From assembly GCA_963932145.1 (NCBI GenBank), contig OZ010586.1, positions 54,873,443 to 54,937,442 of the forward strand: a stretch of DNA of 64,000 bases, in the 5' to 3' direction. The notes under the pieces were generated by a model. That model was not told the origin of the DNA. It saw nothing but the letters and a program-made list of their open reading frames with translations, and ran no database searches. Below, piece by piece: positions 1-11,240 of this stretch; the stretch's first letter is position 1, and every line of letters starts with the position of its first letter. Origin of the DNA: Acanthosepion lycidas (lineage: Eukaryota; Mollusca; Cephalopoda; Sepiida; Sepiidae). The position numbers were made by a program, and so were the translations under genes.

Positions 1-520
1 AACACATTGTAAATATTCATTTGGGGATCATTTTTAAAAAAGTTGTTAATTTTGAGTTTTGACCCTCCCCCCACGAACAATAATTGTACATAAGGGGTCT
101 AGTTAGGACATCATCGAGAATTTGAGGTATTATGGTGGACGTAGTAAGAAAGGTAGGAGTGAATGTGTTGTTTTGGTGATTGGAATATTGTTGACTTGAT
201 TGGGTCAGTGTCTGCGACTAGCTAAGTTTAGAAATAAGACAGATGAAGACCGTCCTTCCCCCATCCCCCTTTTAGGCCTTGTGTCGCATTTTGTTATTTA
301 TACAAATAAACAAATAAATATTGAGATTGACCAACAGCCAATCACAACGGTGCGAATTCTATTTAAGCTGTTTACGGGTAAATTTTTTTTTTTTTCTTGT
401 GGACACCCCTTCATCGGATACTCAAGAAGGTAATTATGTTTTTTCCGTTTTTACCCAGTTCCCATCACGTTTCATTTCACCAGTTAATAATTACTAAGAC
501 AATATACGGCTATTAAAATT
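1..520. other. no gene recognised
   Basis: Short open frames only, with no family resemblance. A CCAAT pentamer (338-342) precedes TATTTAAG (360-367), but the spacing is too short and no gene follows, so I do not call a promoter. A poly-T run lies near 380-395. Confidence 0.5.
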
Positions 521-884
521 AATAAATAAATTACAGCGAATTAAGCCGAGAGTGCTTATAAATATTAATAAAAAAGTAAAACGTTTACTACTGTTTACGA
601 ATAAATAAACATAAAATAAAATAAATTACAGCGAGTTAAAACCGAGAGATCTTATAAATTACATAATAAAACATTTAAAACATATTGACGAATAAAAAAA
701 TAAATTAACATAAAAATAAACAAGTTACAGCGAGTTGTTAAAATTTAAAAACCATGTTAATGAGTAAAAAAAAAATATAATCTCGTTTTATGCGATTAAA
801 AATAAAATGAATAAATACAACGAATTAAACCAAGAATGCTAATAAATATCTTAAAACGTTTAAAACATGTTGACGAGTAAAAAC
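521..884. repeat. diverged tandem repeat, about four units of 85-110 bp
   Basis: Four related units begin near 521, 617, 713 and 801. Each has a core like ATTACAGCGAGTTAAAACCG, then a 'cttataaat' segment and an ending like AAACATGTTGACGA with AT-rich linkers. Units differ by substitutions and indels, and unit 3 lacks the middle. This looks like an old satellite or minisatellite remnant. Confidence 0.6.
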
Positions 885-2159
885 CCTGATCTATAGAATA
901 TAAAATTAAATTTGTTCTTCATTAGAAACGAAACGAGAAGGGTGGGGGTAAAAGAAAAAAATAGACTATATTGGTGAGAAATTCGTGATCAATCATGCTT
1001 TGCATGAAGTCAAATAGTTGGGGAGAAAGAAAAAAAAAGGGGAAATGGAAAATAAAGTCAGTCAAAAGTCAAAACACAGGAGATTTTAGTAATAAAGGAC
1101 GAAAATGGGGGAAAAGACTAAAAGACGAAAATGGACATCTTTTGAACGCTACGACGTTATGCAATAATTCTCGATGCTGGGGTAACGGGATAATAATGGT
1201 TATGGGAAAAAGAAAAAAAAAAACAAATTCAACATTTACGCCACGTGAATAAAATAATAACTAAAAAAAAAAAAAAAATAGTAAAATAAAAAATTGGAGG
1301 GATAGTTTTATTATCACTAGTAATAGTAGCCTACCAATTTCATACAAGTGTGAATTGATAACTGCTAATTAATTTTACAGAAGTTTCAAATTATTCCAAG
1401 AAATCAAGCACAAGTTTCTTAGCTCAGTTACATAATCCACAAATATATATATATATATATATAATTAATAGAAATAAAAAGTCTGTCACTTAGCTGATTG
1501 ATGTTACCTTCAGAATGCCAACTCCAGAGTTTTGTAGCTGGACACTCCAGTAATCACTCCATCCACTCATTAATTGACTGATTATATGTCTTGATTTTCC
1601 TTTTTTATATGCACTTTTCATTGGTGCAGTTTTTTTTTTCATAGTGTATGTGTGTGTGCGCCAATACACCTGTCTGTGCATATGTGCGTATGTGTAGAAG
1701 GTCATGGTTATTTGTCCTTTTCGTTGTATTCTTCACTTTATATTAACCCCTTAACTGTAACTCTCTTTTCTAGAATTTCATCAAGTCTTATGCTATGAAG
1801 ACATGCACTTCCCCACTCTCATAGTCATCCTATCTGGTGTCTACATTTCTCTACATTCTCTTCTGGTCTCTTTAATAAAAGCCAACTCGTATAAATTATT
1901 AAAATACCAAAGAAAATTTAGGCATGAACTGTGTGAGTGCAAAATAAATTATTTTCCATTTTAAATCAACAGCTCATAGAATATGCCAATATCTAAATGA
2001 AGTGAATGCTGCTGTCTTTGATTATTCAAGGTCAAAATCATTTACCTTACTCTTGCCAAATTAAAATCATTTACCTTATTCCTGTCTCAACTGGACATAT
2101 TACAGTTGTAGAAGGAATTCATCAATTTCCATAATTATTCTTAGAAAATGAAATAAGCA
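885..2159. other. no gene recognised
   Basis: AT-rich unique-looking sequence with A-runs (about 1261-1280) and an (AT)10 tract at 1443-1462. Open frames here are short and low in complexity. Confidence 0.5.
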
Positions 2160-3164
2160 GAGAGAGAGAGAGAGAGAAAAAAAACTTTTAATGCATTTGA
2201 TGATGATTTAATAACTTATTCCTGTGAATATAAGAAATTGCAAACGCCATTAGATAAATTTGTAAAATGTTAAAACAACTTGTGTATGGATTGCAAAATA
2301 TGAAAGATGAGTTAAACTTCCCCAAAATATGCTTGTGGCTAATCAATAACTGATTGAGAAAAAAAGCAATGGTTGATTCTGTCAATCACATTAGCCTCAG
2401 ATATCATTACGACTGGAAATGACACAAATTTTTTCCTTTTTATTAAAGAATATGGGATTAAATTACATGAACATGTAAAATGATATCACATTCTCTCTAA
2501 TACACATACAGATAGAAAGAGAGAGAGAAAAAAATACAGAGAGAGGGAGAGGTGGAAGGAGGTTGGAGAGATAGGGGATGGATAAAAAGTTAATTCAGTG
2601 TATAAAAATTTTTTTTTTTTTTTAACTTTATTGAATCTATTCATCATTTTGTTCCACTATCTTCTGCTAAATTTCAGGCACCTTCATAATTTCATCTTCC
2701 TAAAAGTGCCTTTTGCAGTCTTCAGAAAAGTTGATGTTTTTTTTACTTTCAGATAATTCTGTAAAGACCTGAATAAGCATTAATCGGGAACTGAAATATT
2801 TACTGAATATGAAATAAGTGGAAATTTCCCCCTAAAAACTAACAATTTTTACCAGGTCCTCAGAGTAACGTGATCTAATGTTATTCTAATGAAAAGTTAT
2901 GCCATTTCCTTTAATAAATTTATGATGTGTTTTATTGATTGCTGTTTGCAATTGGTGTAATCAATTACAGTATTTGTTCAAATCAGTCATTTGCTAATCT
3001 ACAAAATAAACCATTCCAATTTCAATATGTACACAACATTACAGTCTTTGAAAGAATGGCATTTTGTAAAATAAATTTACCCATGAATGTTTTGTTCAAT
3101 ATTGTTGTAAAGTATCCACTTTGCATCATTTGTCACAATTTGTTCAAAAGAGAAAGAATTTTTG
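2160..3164. other. no gene recognised; GA-rich microsatellites
   Basis: Contains a (GA)n tract at 2160-2176 and a purine-rich stretch at about 2514-2560. The 123-residue frame at 2939-3310 runs antisense into the adjacent Helitron remnant and has no recognisable domain. Confidence 0.45.
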
Positions 3165-3940
3165 TTACACTTGAATTTTTTTGCAACACACTAATGCATC
3201 CTGGAATCCTCAAAGTATTTAGTATTTTTGAAGTTATCACTAACATTTTTTGTCAAGATTTACAAACTCTACATTTTGTTCAACTTCACAAACCAATTGA
3301 TGAAATTTGAATAAGCTGGTTTGTTTCGAAAAAATACTTTGACAAAAACCCTACTTCAATGTTTAATAATTTCTTTAATTTAATTTAATTTTATAGGACT
3401 TCATGGTAAACAATATTTTTCTATTTATTTTTTCCCTTTTTAACAGTGAAGAATAAATTCTTAGGATTTCTTACTCTTGAGCATGCAACATACAACTGGC
3501 CATGCATAAATATTTCTTTTCCAAATTTTTGAAGCATTTGGCCTTGTTATTTGTTTACAGTTCTCACAAACAGGGCAAACTGGAAACTGGATTCTTGCAT
3601 ATAAAAACTTAAAGAAAAGATATACAAAAAACAATATTGCATTTTTATTAAATAAGTATTTGTTATTTTAATCAATAAATTGTTTTTGAAATAGTAGAAG
3701 TATTTTGTATATTAAATAATGAAACTTTTAATTTTTCCCAAAAATAATTGAAACTTTATTTTACTAAGATATGCACCCTAGTAAAACCATTTGTACTATG
3801 TACCCACTTGCCTGTTTGCACTTCTCCCCAAAATTTGGTTTTGATTGGTCAATGTATGGTTATTTTAGAGGGTGTGACAGGCAGATGGACTAATGAAAGT
3901 CGCAGAATTTTATATATAAATTTAAATAGCAAATGACATA
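3165..3940 (-). mobile_element. Helitron helicase C-terminal remnant, copy 1
   Basis: On the minus strand, about 3503 down to 3447 reads HGQLYVACSRVRNPKNLFF. This is the conserved C-terminal motif of the Pif1-type helicase in Helitron Rep/Hel proteins. It is preceded, after a stop and a frameshift, by traces of the 'QFPV ... VNK.QGQ' motif. Helitrons are rolling-circle DNA transposons, and this part of the protein is the SF1 helicase. Only the last ~60 codons are recognisable. About 775 bp, including non-coding flanks, is repeated in opposite orientation at 60168-60955. Neither copy shows a Rep nuclease domain. I could not identify a terminal hairpin or CTRR end. Confidence 0.72.
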
Positions 3941-4684
3941 TGCAAAGAAAGTTTATTATGTTTTTTCTCCTTATGTGGAAGTTACACATCAAAGCAGCTA
4001 ACATGACCAGTCCAGTGTAAATGATTTTCATTGCCTGATTTGATTGTTTTCAGTATTTACATTGTATAATGTTCATAATTTGCATGTAATGTCTTCATTG
4101 TTCTCAACTTAAATTGGTCTATTGAACCATGGAGCATCATCCAACAAGATCTCCAGCACAATACCTTACAAAATAAAAAAAAAACTTTGATATGACTATA
4201 AACTGCATAACTCTTTTTAGCATCTGAATTGCATTCTTATCTCTCTTAAAATCAAAAAGCATAATATGATGAAAACATTTCTGATTTTTTCCATAGACAA
4301 GTGCCAATTTTCATAATTTAAAAATATCTGTGCTGATATGACAGCTGTCACAACACAATCAAGAGATGTTTTGTGAAATACAATTAATTAAAGCTAAATA
4401 CTCCTCATGAAATCTAATGAAAAAATAGGACATTTTGGCCAACTCGGTGTTAAAATTCTTCATATAAAATAAAAAAGACATAAAATGACATGATAGCTTT
4501 AGAAAATGATAATGAATGGCATAACAAGTATGTTTATAAATAAATATAAATATAAAAGTGAACATTGAAGTCAACACTCAGAGGCAACAGGCTGTTTCAT
4601 GCTAGATGTAATATGAATGTACTTGAGAGATTCATGGAAGATTGTAGTTTGAAAGCAGTAAAATTGACCTTGCTAATCGAACGA
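3941..4684. other. no gene recognised
   Basis: AT-rich sequence with only short frames. No repeat shared with the rest of the window was noticed. Confidence 0.45.
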
Positions 4685-4767
4685 TCCTCTGTGGCTCAAT
4701 CGGTTAAGGCATATCAGGCTATATGACAGTTACATATAGGATACAGGTTCAATTCCTGTCAGAGGAC
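4685..4767 (+). tRNA. tRNA-like sequence, probably pseudogene or SINE head
   Basis: A perfect 7-bp acceptor stem (TCCTCTG at 4685-4691 with CAGAGGA at 4760-4766) and a perfect 5-bp T stem (ACAGG/CCTGT around the loop TTCAATT, 4743-4759) are present. The D-arm region TGGCTCAATCGGTTAAGGC resembles a tRNA A box. The anticodon arm is poor: the best fold has a mismatch, no U33 and a 14-nt variable region, so no anticodon can be assigned. An intron-containing tRNA is possible, but the missing U33 and non-G first base favour a pseudogene or SINE head. Confidence 0.5.
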
Positions 4768-4891
4768 GAATATTTTCTATGAAAATTTCTTGGACATTCA
4801 GGCTGGTAAATGTTATTAATACTGTTTATTATAAACAGAGCATTTACTTAAATATTTGTATCTATAAAAAGAATGTATAAACATAAAAGTC

Positions 4892-4895
<4 letters not shown>

Positions 4896-4955
<60 letters not shown>
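4896..4955. repeat. (TA)n microsatellite
   Basis: About 30 uninterrupted TA units, directly abutting the 3' end of the LINE-B copy that follows. Confidence 0.95.
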
Positions 4956-4957
<2 letters not shown>

Positions 4958-5190
4958 CAGTTGGGTTCACCTTGTACAAGCCCAGGGGCCACTCAAGGTA
5001 GAGGGTTAAATTAAGAGGCAGTTCATATAAATAGGAGGGGAAGATAACAGTTAACCCTAGACTTGAACAGGTTAAAATTGTAGTGATCAGGGAAACATTC
5101 TCTTGGGAGATTGTTCGACAAAGCAGTAGTTTACCAGAAGAACTTGTTCAAGTGGAACTTCTCACAGATGGAATGTGGGTGGGGTTTGTT
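4956..5190 (-). mobile_element. LINE-B 3' end, copy 1
   Basis: The reverse complement aligns by eye with the last ~200 bp of the LINE-B copy at 25525-26160. Shared blocks include CTTGTACAAG, CCACTCAAGGTAGA, TAGACTTGAACAG and AGTGGAACTT. It corresponds to the C-terminal end of the RT protein and the 3' UTR. The fragment is 5'-truncated, as is usual for LINE insertions, and its 3' end meets a long (TA)n tract, which may have grown from the element's tail. Confidence 0.7.
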
Positions 5191-5284
5191 ACAATGTAAA
5201 TGTGATGGTGGGTCCTAATCATGAAGGTTAGGATTGGTGGAATTAATATAAAAATAATGCAATTATACATACATTAGAATGAAT

Positions 5285-5560
5285 GAACAAGTGTGTAACG
5301 GTTAATGGCTTGGAAATAGAAGCCAATGAGCTATGTTTGAATTCTATCTGAGTTTGTTATATTCACTTTTACACAAATAGCCTTTGGAAAATTAGGTATT
5401 TCGTCTCTCTTCCTCCAGTTATGGGATAAATAGTAGAGGTTCTCTAGCCTTGGTTGGCATCTAGTGTAGGAGAAAGACAACTCTGAATTCAAAACCTGAG
5501 GAGACTTCATGGCACACTATATGCCAATTCTCTGTTATCAGCTCTTCCAAAATGTGTACC
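5285..5560 (+). mobile_element. possible tRNA-derived SINE (SINE-3)
   Basis: An A-box-like GTGTAACGGTTAATGGC (5293-5309) and a B-box-like ATGTTTGAATTCT (5333-5345) lie about 30 bp apart, as in a tRNA-type RNA polymerase III promoter. A ~200-bp non-tRNA body follows. No second copy was found in the window, so this rests on promoter-box resemblance alone. Confidence 0.35.
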
Positions 5561-5800
5561 CAATTCTATACACGCCTTCAACACTACATTCAAATCACAT
5601 GTGTATGTAGTGAGGAGTCTGGTGATTCAGTTTTAATGAAATGAATTGTTTGGACCCCATGTGTTGAAATTGATGGGAGAGTCCACTATATCTCCATATA
5701 GTATCTCTATATGTATCCAGCTCTTGCTATAAGTTTTATGAAAACCAACATTTTATTATTTTTTAATAAAAAAAAACTGCCAATGCCTACAAAAAAATTT

Positions 5801-6419
5801 ATTCTCTTGACACTACTATTACTATATACAATTTTCACTCCCTTGGCAATGTTTATTGTTTTAAAAAGTGATGATTAGAATATTAATAAAACCCCAAAAT
5901 ATAAAAGTGGATTTATACATTTTCTTGATAATTAACAACAAGCATATTTAAACAATAATGAAATAATGAAATATTTATTATTATTGCACTTTATAAACAA
6001 ATAGATACGAAAAGAATTTTTTTATTCATAAATTTATATAAATTGGAAAAATAATGCAAGAAGTAATCTGAGATATAAAATAAGTTGAGAGGAAAATGTA
6101 TTTTGTTCAGAAAAATTCAAATTTCTTTGTTCTACAGTTCATTGCTATTTTTATAAAATTATGAATAAAAAATTGTTTTCATACTTATTTATAAAATGGT
6201 AAAAAATAAATATTGTATTGTAGTTAGTTTATATATTTTGATAATTTTGTAATCTTTTGTAAATTTTTGAATAAATAATTTCTTTTTAAATTTATTTCTT
6301 TATGAAATGGTAAATAATAAATATCACATTGCACTTGTTTCACATATTTTTATAATCTTGTAAACAATCATTACCAAGGAAAGGAAAAGTGTAAAGAATA
6401 ATAGCAGTGTCAAGGGAAT
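5801..6419. mobile_element. foldback (inverted-repeat) element, ~620 bp
   Basis: The segment at 5801-5863 matches the reverse complement of 6361-6419 over about 60 bp with scattered mismatches. Both arms contain TTGACACT, a CTATTA block and a CCTTGG pair. The AT-rich interior has no open frame but holds an internal direct duplication of about 80 bp (about 6170-6250 and 6290-6365, sharing 'aaatggtaaa.aataaatat'). This fits a non-autonomous foldback or MITE-like DNA element. No target-site duplication is evident. Confidence 0.55.
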
Positions 6420-7567
6420 AACTGTTCTTTTGACACACCATTTTTTCCAGAAGTTTAAGTTAAACATTGCCAAAAATCTGTTATTTTTTTTATCCTTATC
6501 TTTTCCTAAGTAGGTATGATTATATACTGTAATATATAGGTGAATCTTTAACTAAAAAAATTTAAGTAAAATTTTTTAATTAAAATTAATTAATTTTTTA
6601 ATTTTTAATTAAAATTAATTTAATAATTATTTTTAATTCATTTTTTAATAAAAAGTTTTGAAGTTTATATAAAAATTTGAAAACTAGAAATTTACCAATG
6701 TTTGTATTAAGTTAATAATAAATAGAAATATTTTATTTTGGAATTCTATTGTTCACATGAACAGAGTGAAAATCTTTAAACATACAACAAACTCTTCTGT
6801 ACTTAGGACATGCTTGTTTTTCTTTTATCTTTGAAAAAAAAATTCCAAAAGGAAATAAATATTGGTTGTCTTCAACTTATCTTTGAAGGTTTTCCTTTCT
6901 TTTTTTCAAGTGATATCGTATACCAAATGATAAAGAGGTACCCAGATTGAAAACACAGGTCTTTATCTAAATTACATCACTTTGTTTCACTTGTATGCCA
7001 TTTGAATATCATGAATTTTAATAATGAATTCCAGAGAAGTTAGAAGAATCATGTCTGGTTTTTGCAATCAATTTCTTAGCTGTGTTTTTTCCCACCCTGC
7101 ACAGCCAAAGATTTAATGGCATATATCATAGGTTTCAGTTGAATTCTTTGATTACTAAGTCACATTCAAACTTTCCTTAGATGATCTTTAGTTTTGAAAT
7201 ATAATTTTTTCATTATGTATGGTAACAACAGATGTTGGCAGCTTTAAATGTGAAATTTTCTTAATAAAAATTTGAAGATTGTATTTAAATAGCCAAAAGT
7301 TTTGTTGAAACCTAACTAAAATAAATTGGTAACATATTTAATTGACTGTAAAGGTAAATGAAAAACCGATTTTTATTTTTTAATGAGTATTTTAAAATGA
7401 ATAAATTTATTAATTATTTTGTTGGAATTTTTTGCTTGCTAATGAAATTATTTGAAATTAAAAAAGTAGAAAAAATGAAATGAAATGAAGTATTTACATG
7501 CCTTTATAGAAATTTGTATTTCTCTTTTTATACAGATAAACAAATGTGAGTATAATTACCACTCATC
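6420..7567. other. AT-rich, no gene recognised
   Basis: Includes a low-complexity A/T block at about 6540-6660. No motif or shared repeat was seen. Confidence 0.5.
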
Positions 7568-7614
7568 TATATATATATATACATATATATACATACATAT
7601 ATATATATATATAT

Positions 7615-7660
<46 letters not shown>
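7568..7660. repeat. (TA)n/(TACA)n microsatellite
   Basis: Alternating TA with interspersed TACA units over ~93 bp. The Ile/Tyr-rich frame crossing it is an artefact. Confidence 0.95.
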
Positions 7661-7663
<3 letters not shown>

Positions 7664-8483
7664 TTTCATTAAAGTTGACTGACAAGGTACTATGATTAAG
7701 TTTTTTATTTAATTTTTCTTCTGTTTGTATAATTTTTTTCTTTTCTGGACATAAAGTATATAAAAATATACCAAATGTTCTGTTATGTCCAAGTGTTTTC
7801 AGCTATTCTTTTAGCCATTATCAAGGATGATATTTATTTTATTTTTAACTGAATGTATGGATTTAAAAAAAAGAATTATGTATATATCTAGAGTTATAGT
7901 AATGTTTTTTTATTCTCCAAACATGGTCAGCACATTGTAGATAGTATTTAGTATTGGCTTTTTTTATTTTATTATTAATGCTCCCATTATTTTGAGCCTT
8001 TTTTACATGTGGATGAGGCTATTATAGTTGTAATTTCTATGAATATGTTGCAGATCGAGTTTGGTAGGTTTCCATGTGTATTTAAATGAAACCTAATTGA
8101 GCTCTGATCAGAGAAATATAATGTGAGTCTTCTTGTTAGGCATGTCGTAGTATATCCAATATAATTATTTTTGAATTTGGTTTGATCAGGAACACAATTC
8201 TTTAAGCAACATGTGAATTCATTAATAATATTGGTTCTCTGTAATTTGTATCTTGCAGATGAGTTATCATTGTTGGCAATAAGGTGATCTGTTTTAATTT
8301 TTTATACTAGTTAATTAATTTAATTTTCTTGTTCTGGCTGACTGGAGTTGTGAATGTTTTTATAATGTTTCTAAGGAAAAAATTATCCTGCTTATAGTTA
8401 TCTTGTATTTGATTTTTATAGAAAATGTTAATGTTATTGTTATCTGTATGTTCAGTGTTGCTATTGTTTAACTTAGAAAGAAA
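7661..8483. other. no gene recognised
   Basis: T-rich sequence without long frames or recognisable repeats. Confidence 0.45.
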
Positions 8484-8706
8484 AGGTCTAATTTGTTGAT
8501 AATTATTATATATAGGTCTAATTATATAGGTCTAATTTGTTGATAATTATTATATATAGGTCTAATATAGGTCTAATTATATAGGTCTAATTTGTTGATA
8601 ATTATTATATATAGGTCTAATTATATAGGTCTAATTTGTTGATAATTATATATATGTACATATTTGTTATATTATAAATATATATCTATATATTATATAT
8701 ATATGA

Positions 8707-8749
<43 letters not shown>
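8484..8749. repeat. short tandem array followed by (TA)n
   Basis: About four partial or complete copies of a ~42-bp unit built from AGGTCTAATTATAT and AGGTCTAATTTGTTG followed by ATAATTATTATATAT (8484-8648). A TA-rich tract follows to 8749. The near-identity of units suggests recent expansion or slippage. Confidence 0.85.
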
Positions 8750-8756
<7 letters not shown>

Positions 8757-8856
8757 CAAAAATTATAACATAAATATGTTATAAAATCAGTACAAAAGCA
8801 GCCATTTTGTTTCAACACTTCTGGTGTCTTATCAAATGATGGTGTGCAATTTGTTT

Positions 8857-8901
8857 GGTGTTTGGTCGATTTGAACCTTCAGTTCAAATCAACCAAACAC
8901 C
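8857..8901. repeat. 20-bp stem hairpin
   Basis: GGTGTTTGGTCGATTTGAAC (8857-8876) and GTTCAAATCAACCAAACACC (8882-8901) form a 20-bp stem with one mismatched position around the 5-nt loop CTTCA. It may be the relic of a small palindromic element or two abutting ends. It is not followed by a T-run terminator. Confidence 0.7.
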
Positions 8902-9440
8902 TCTCAAGAGGGGAAACTCTGTTACATAAGCTACAATGACCAATCAAAATACAAATATATGAGAATTCAAAAAAAACTTGACAACGAACCTTGGTTAATG
9001 CCTTAATGTTAAGATTAGACTAAAATAGAAATCATTCTAACTGATTAATGTTAAATATTACTAGAAAATTGAAAATTAAAAATTAACAATTTTAAATTTA
9101 ATCTGTATTAAGTTTAAAACATAAAATTATTTAAAGAAGAAACTGGGGAAAAGTACATATATTTTATTAATTTCATTTTAATTGAAAGGCTAAAATCTCA
9201 GAATAAATGTTAATCTAATGGGGATGTAAAACTTTGTTACAACTTAGATATATTTGAAGTGGTGATATGGGCAGGGGAGGTTGAAATCTTGCAAAAGAAA
9301 TTACGTACACAATAAGTTTATAATACATAGACATATAGACATATTTAGATATATAAACACACAAAAACATGAATGAAACAGGAAAAAGATGTTCATGACC
9401 CTAAAAAACAGACAACATGAAAGGCGTATGTAAGCAATTA
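8902..9440. other. no gene recognised
   Basis: AT-rich, with no motif seen. A 201-residue minus-strand frame spanning 9301-9906 crosses this edge, a microsatellite and a LINE tail, and is not credible as a gene. Confidence 0.45.
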
Positions 9441-9556
9441 TACACACATATATATATATATACATATATACACATATATACATGCATATAAACATACACA
9501 CATACACATACGCATATGCATGTATACACAGACATAAAAATAAATATATATATATG
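9441..9556. repeat. mixed (TA)n/(CATA)n microsatellite
   Basis: Degenerate alternation of TA, CA and TACA units. It encodes only Tyr/Ile/Cys-rich nonsense in all frames. Confidence 0.85.
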
Positions 9557-9559
9557 TTA

Positions 9560-9760
9560 AAACAGGAGTAGATAAGTTTGCCTATCATCCAGTTCATGCT
9601 CCTCTTCAGTCTTTTGAACAGGAGTAGAAGTTTATCTCTTGTTTCCTGTTTAGGACTGGATTTCCAGTTCTTCCTTAAGTATTTTCCATTCTCTTTCACT
9701 CCCAGTAGCCCCTTGCATCTTAGTGGCATTATCACCTTGCTTGAGATGAATTGATTAAAA
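9560..9760 (+). mobile_element. LINE-A 3' tail fragment
   Basis: The terminal part (about 9700-9760: CCCCTTGCATCTTAGTGGC, then ATTATCACCTTGCTT, then an A-run) matches the plus-strand 3' end at 38650-38710. It also matches the reverse complement of the LINE-A ends at 33710, 44456 and 30610. Only the 3' UTR remains. The part upstream of 9650 is assigned only tentatively. Confidence 0.55.
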
Positions 9761-10479
9761 AAAATTCTATATTTGCAAACAATTATACCAATGCATGTTT
9801 TTCCCCTGCATACGATATGTAATATATGACTATATAACAATGTCGCTATACATAGTAAAGGTAATTTTGAAATTACATGATAACAACAATAGGGAGGTGC
9901 TGACAAGCAACATTATACATGTGCATAGGATGCAGAATACAGTATTCTATCGTTCAGTCAAGTGGTGGGAATACACAAGTGACATCATGGATCATGGAAT
10001 GTTAAATGTCCCCTAAGTTCCAAAAATGGAAAGTTCCAAATGTCTGTTTGAACTTTGATAATTCATGTCACCTTGTCATCATTTGTTCACACCAGATGTC
10101 AAGGAAAAACTGATATAAGACTATTCATTTCTATGACATCAAGTTATAATGGCTCCACCTACCCTTACCTTTACATACTGGTTCCCATGACTTTTGGCAC
10201 GTCAGTATTCATAAATGCATATGCATATAAGTACAGACATAGAAGTACAAATACACAGAAATGTATATGATTCTTTTTAACATTTTTAGAGTGTAGCAAA
10301 TACTTTTAAAGCTGTAATGCATATTAACCTTAGGAAAGTTTTATGTTCTTAGTTAAAAGCCTAAAGTTCATAAGCAAATAAGATAAAAGTCTGTTGGTCT
10401 AAAATAAATAGGTTTATAATTTGGCTAAAATATTTCAAGTTTAAATTCTCAAAATCTATTAGTCTAAATTTTTCACTTC
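9761..10479. other. no gene recognised
   Basis: Short open frames at 9795-10016 and 10055-10270 have no recognisable domains or codon bias. Confidence 0.4.
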
Positions 10480-11240
10480 ATTTTCTTGCACATTCTGAAT
10501 TTTCTTTGTGTATAGCCAACTTTAAGATAAGGAATGTTGTGGATCTCCTTCTTTTATTAATGATGATGTTTTGATGTATTTGGTGGAATCAAATCTTCAT
10601 ACAACTACTCAAGAGTTTGCAGGAGAATGAGATGTAAGCATTGGAAGAAACAAATTGTAAAGTTGAAGAAGCTCAAAAAATGGGCGCCACCTGAAATTGA
10701 ACAAGAACCAGAAAAATCACTTTTATGAAGTTGAACAGCAAAAGTAATGCATTTCTTGATCGCATTGTGATATGCAATGAAAAATGGATTCTGTCCATTG
10801 ACTGCATAGTGGTTAAGCCAAGATCGAACTCCTTAACACTTCCCAAAGCCAAAATTGCACCAAAAAAAAGATATGGCGCCTGTTTGGTGGTCTATAGTCT
10901 CATTAATCTACTGAAGCTTTCTGAATCACAGCAGAGAAATACCGATATTGTGATATTGATGAAATGCATCAAAAGTTGCAGCATATGTATCTAGCATTTC
11001 TCAATAGATAATGTTCAGTCTTGTTGTTACACATGATAATGCTTAACCACACTTTTACACAACCAACTCTCCTGTCTCAACCATCATATGCTCCAGACCT
11101 TCCTCAAAACGATTACCACTTTTTTCACCATTTTGACAACTTGCAAGGAAACGTTTCAAATGATCAAACAGCTTCAAAAAACAGTTTTAACAACAAAAAA
11201 CATGCAAATGGTAGAACATATATGTAACATAAAAATCACC
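10480..11240 (+). mobile_element. mariner (DD34D) transposase relic, M1
   Basis: Translated pieces in several frames line up with a mariner transposase in order. They are an N-terminal helix-turn-helix trace (about 10560-10640, 'TTTQEFAGE'), 'HLKLNKNQKNHFYEV' (about 10690-10735), 'FLDRIVICNEKWIL' (10752-10793), 'HDNA' (11031-11042) and 'YAPDLPQNDYHFF' (11089-11127). The first catalytic Asp, normally in a CDEKW block, is Asn here. The second and third Asp remain. Multiple frameshifts and stops make it inactive. Mariners move DNA by cut-and-paste into TA sites. Terminal repeats were not located. A close relative, M2, lies at 52165-52680. Confidence 0.85.

Noticed and set aside
338-367. CCAAT box plus TATA-like element as a promoter
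   Set aside because: Spacing between the boxes is only ~17 bp and no credible transcript or ORF follows. Such motifs are expected by chance in AT-rich DNA.
9301-9906. 201-residue minus-strand ORF, the longest in the window
   Set aside because: It runs through a LINE-A tail and a TA/CA microsatellite, is dominated by Tyr/Ile/Cys from the repeat, and has no domain.
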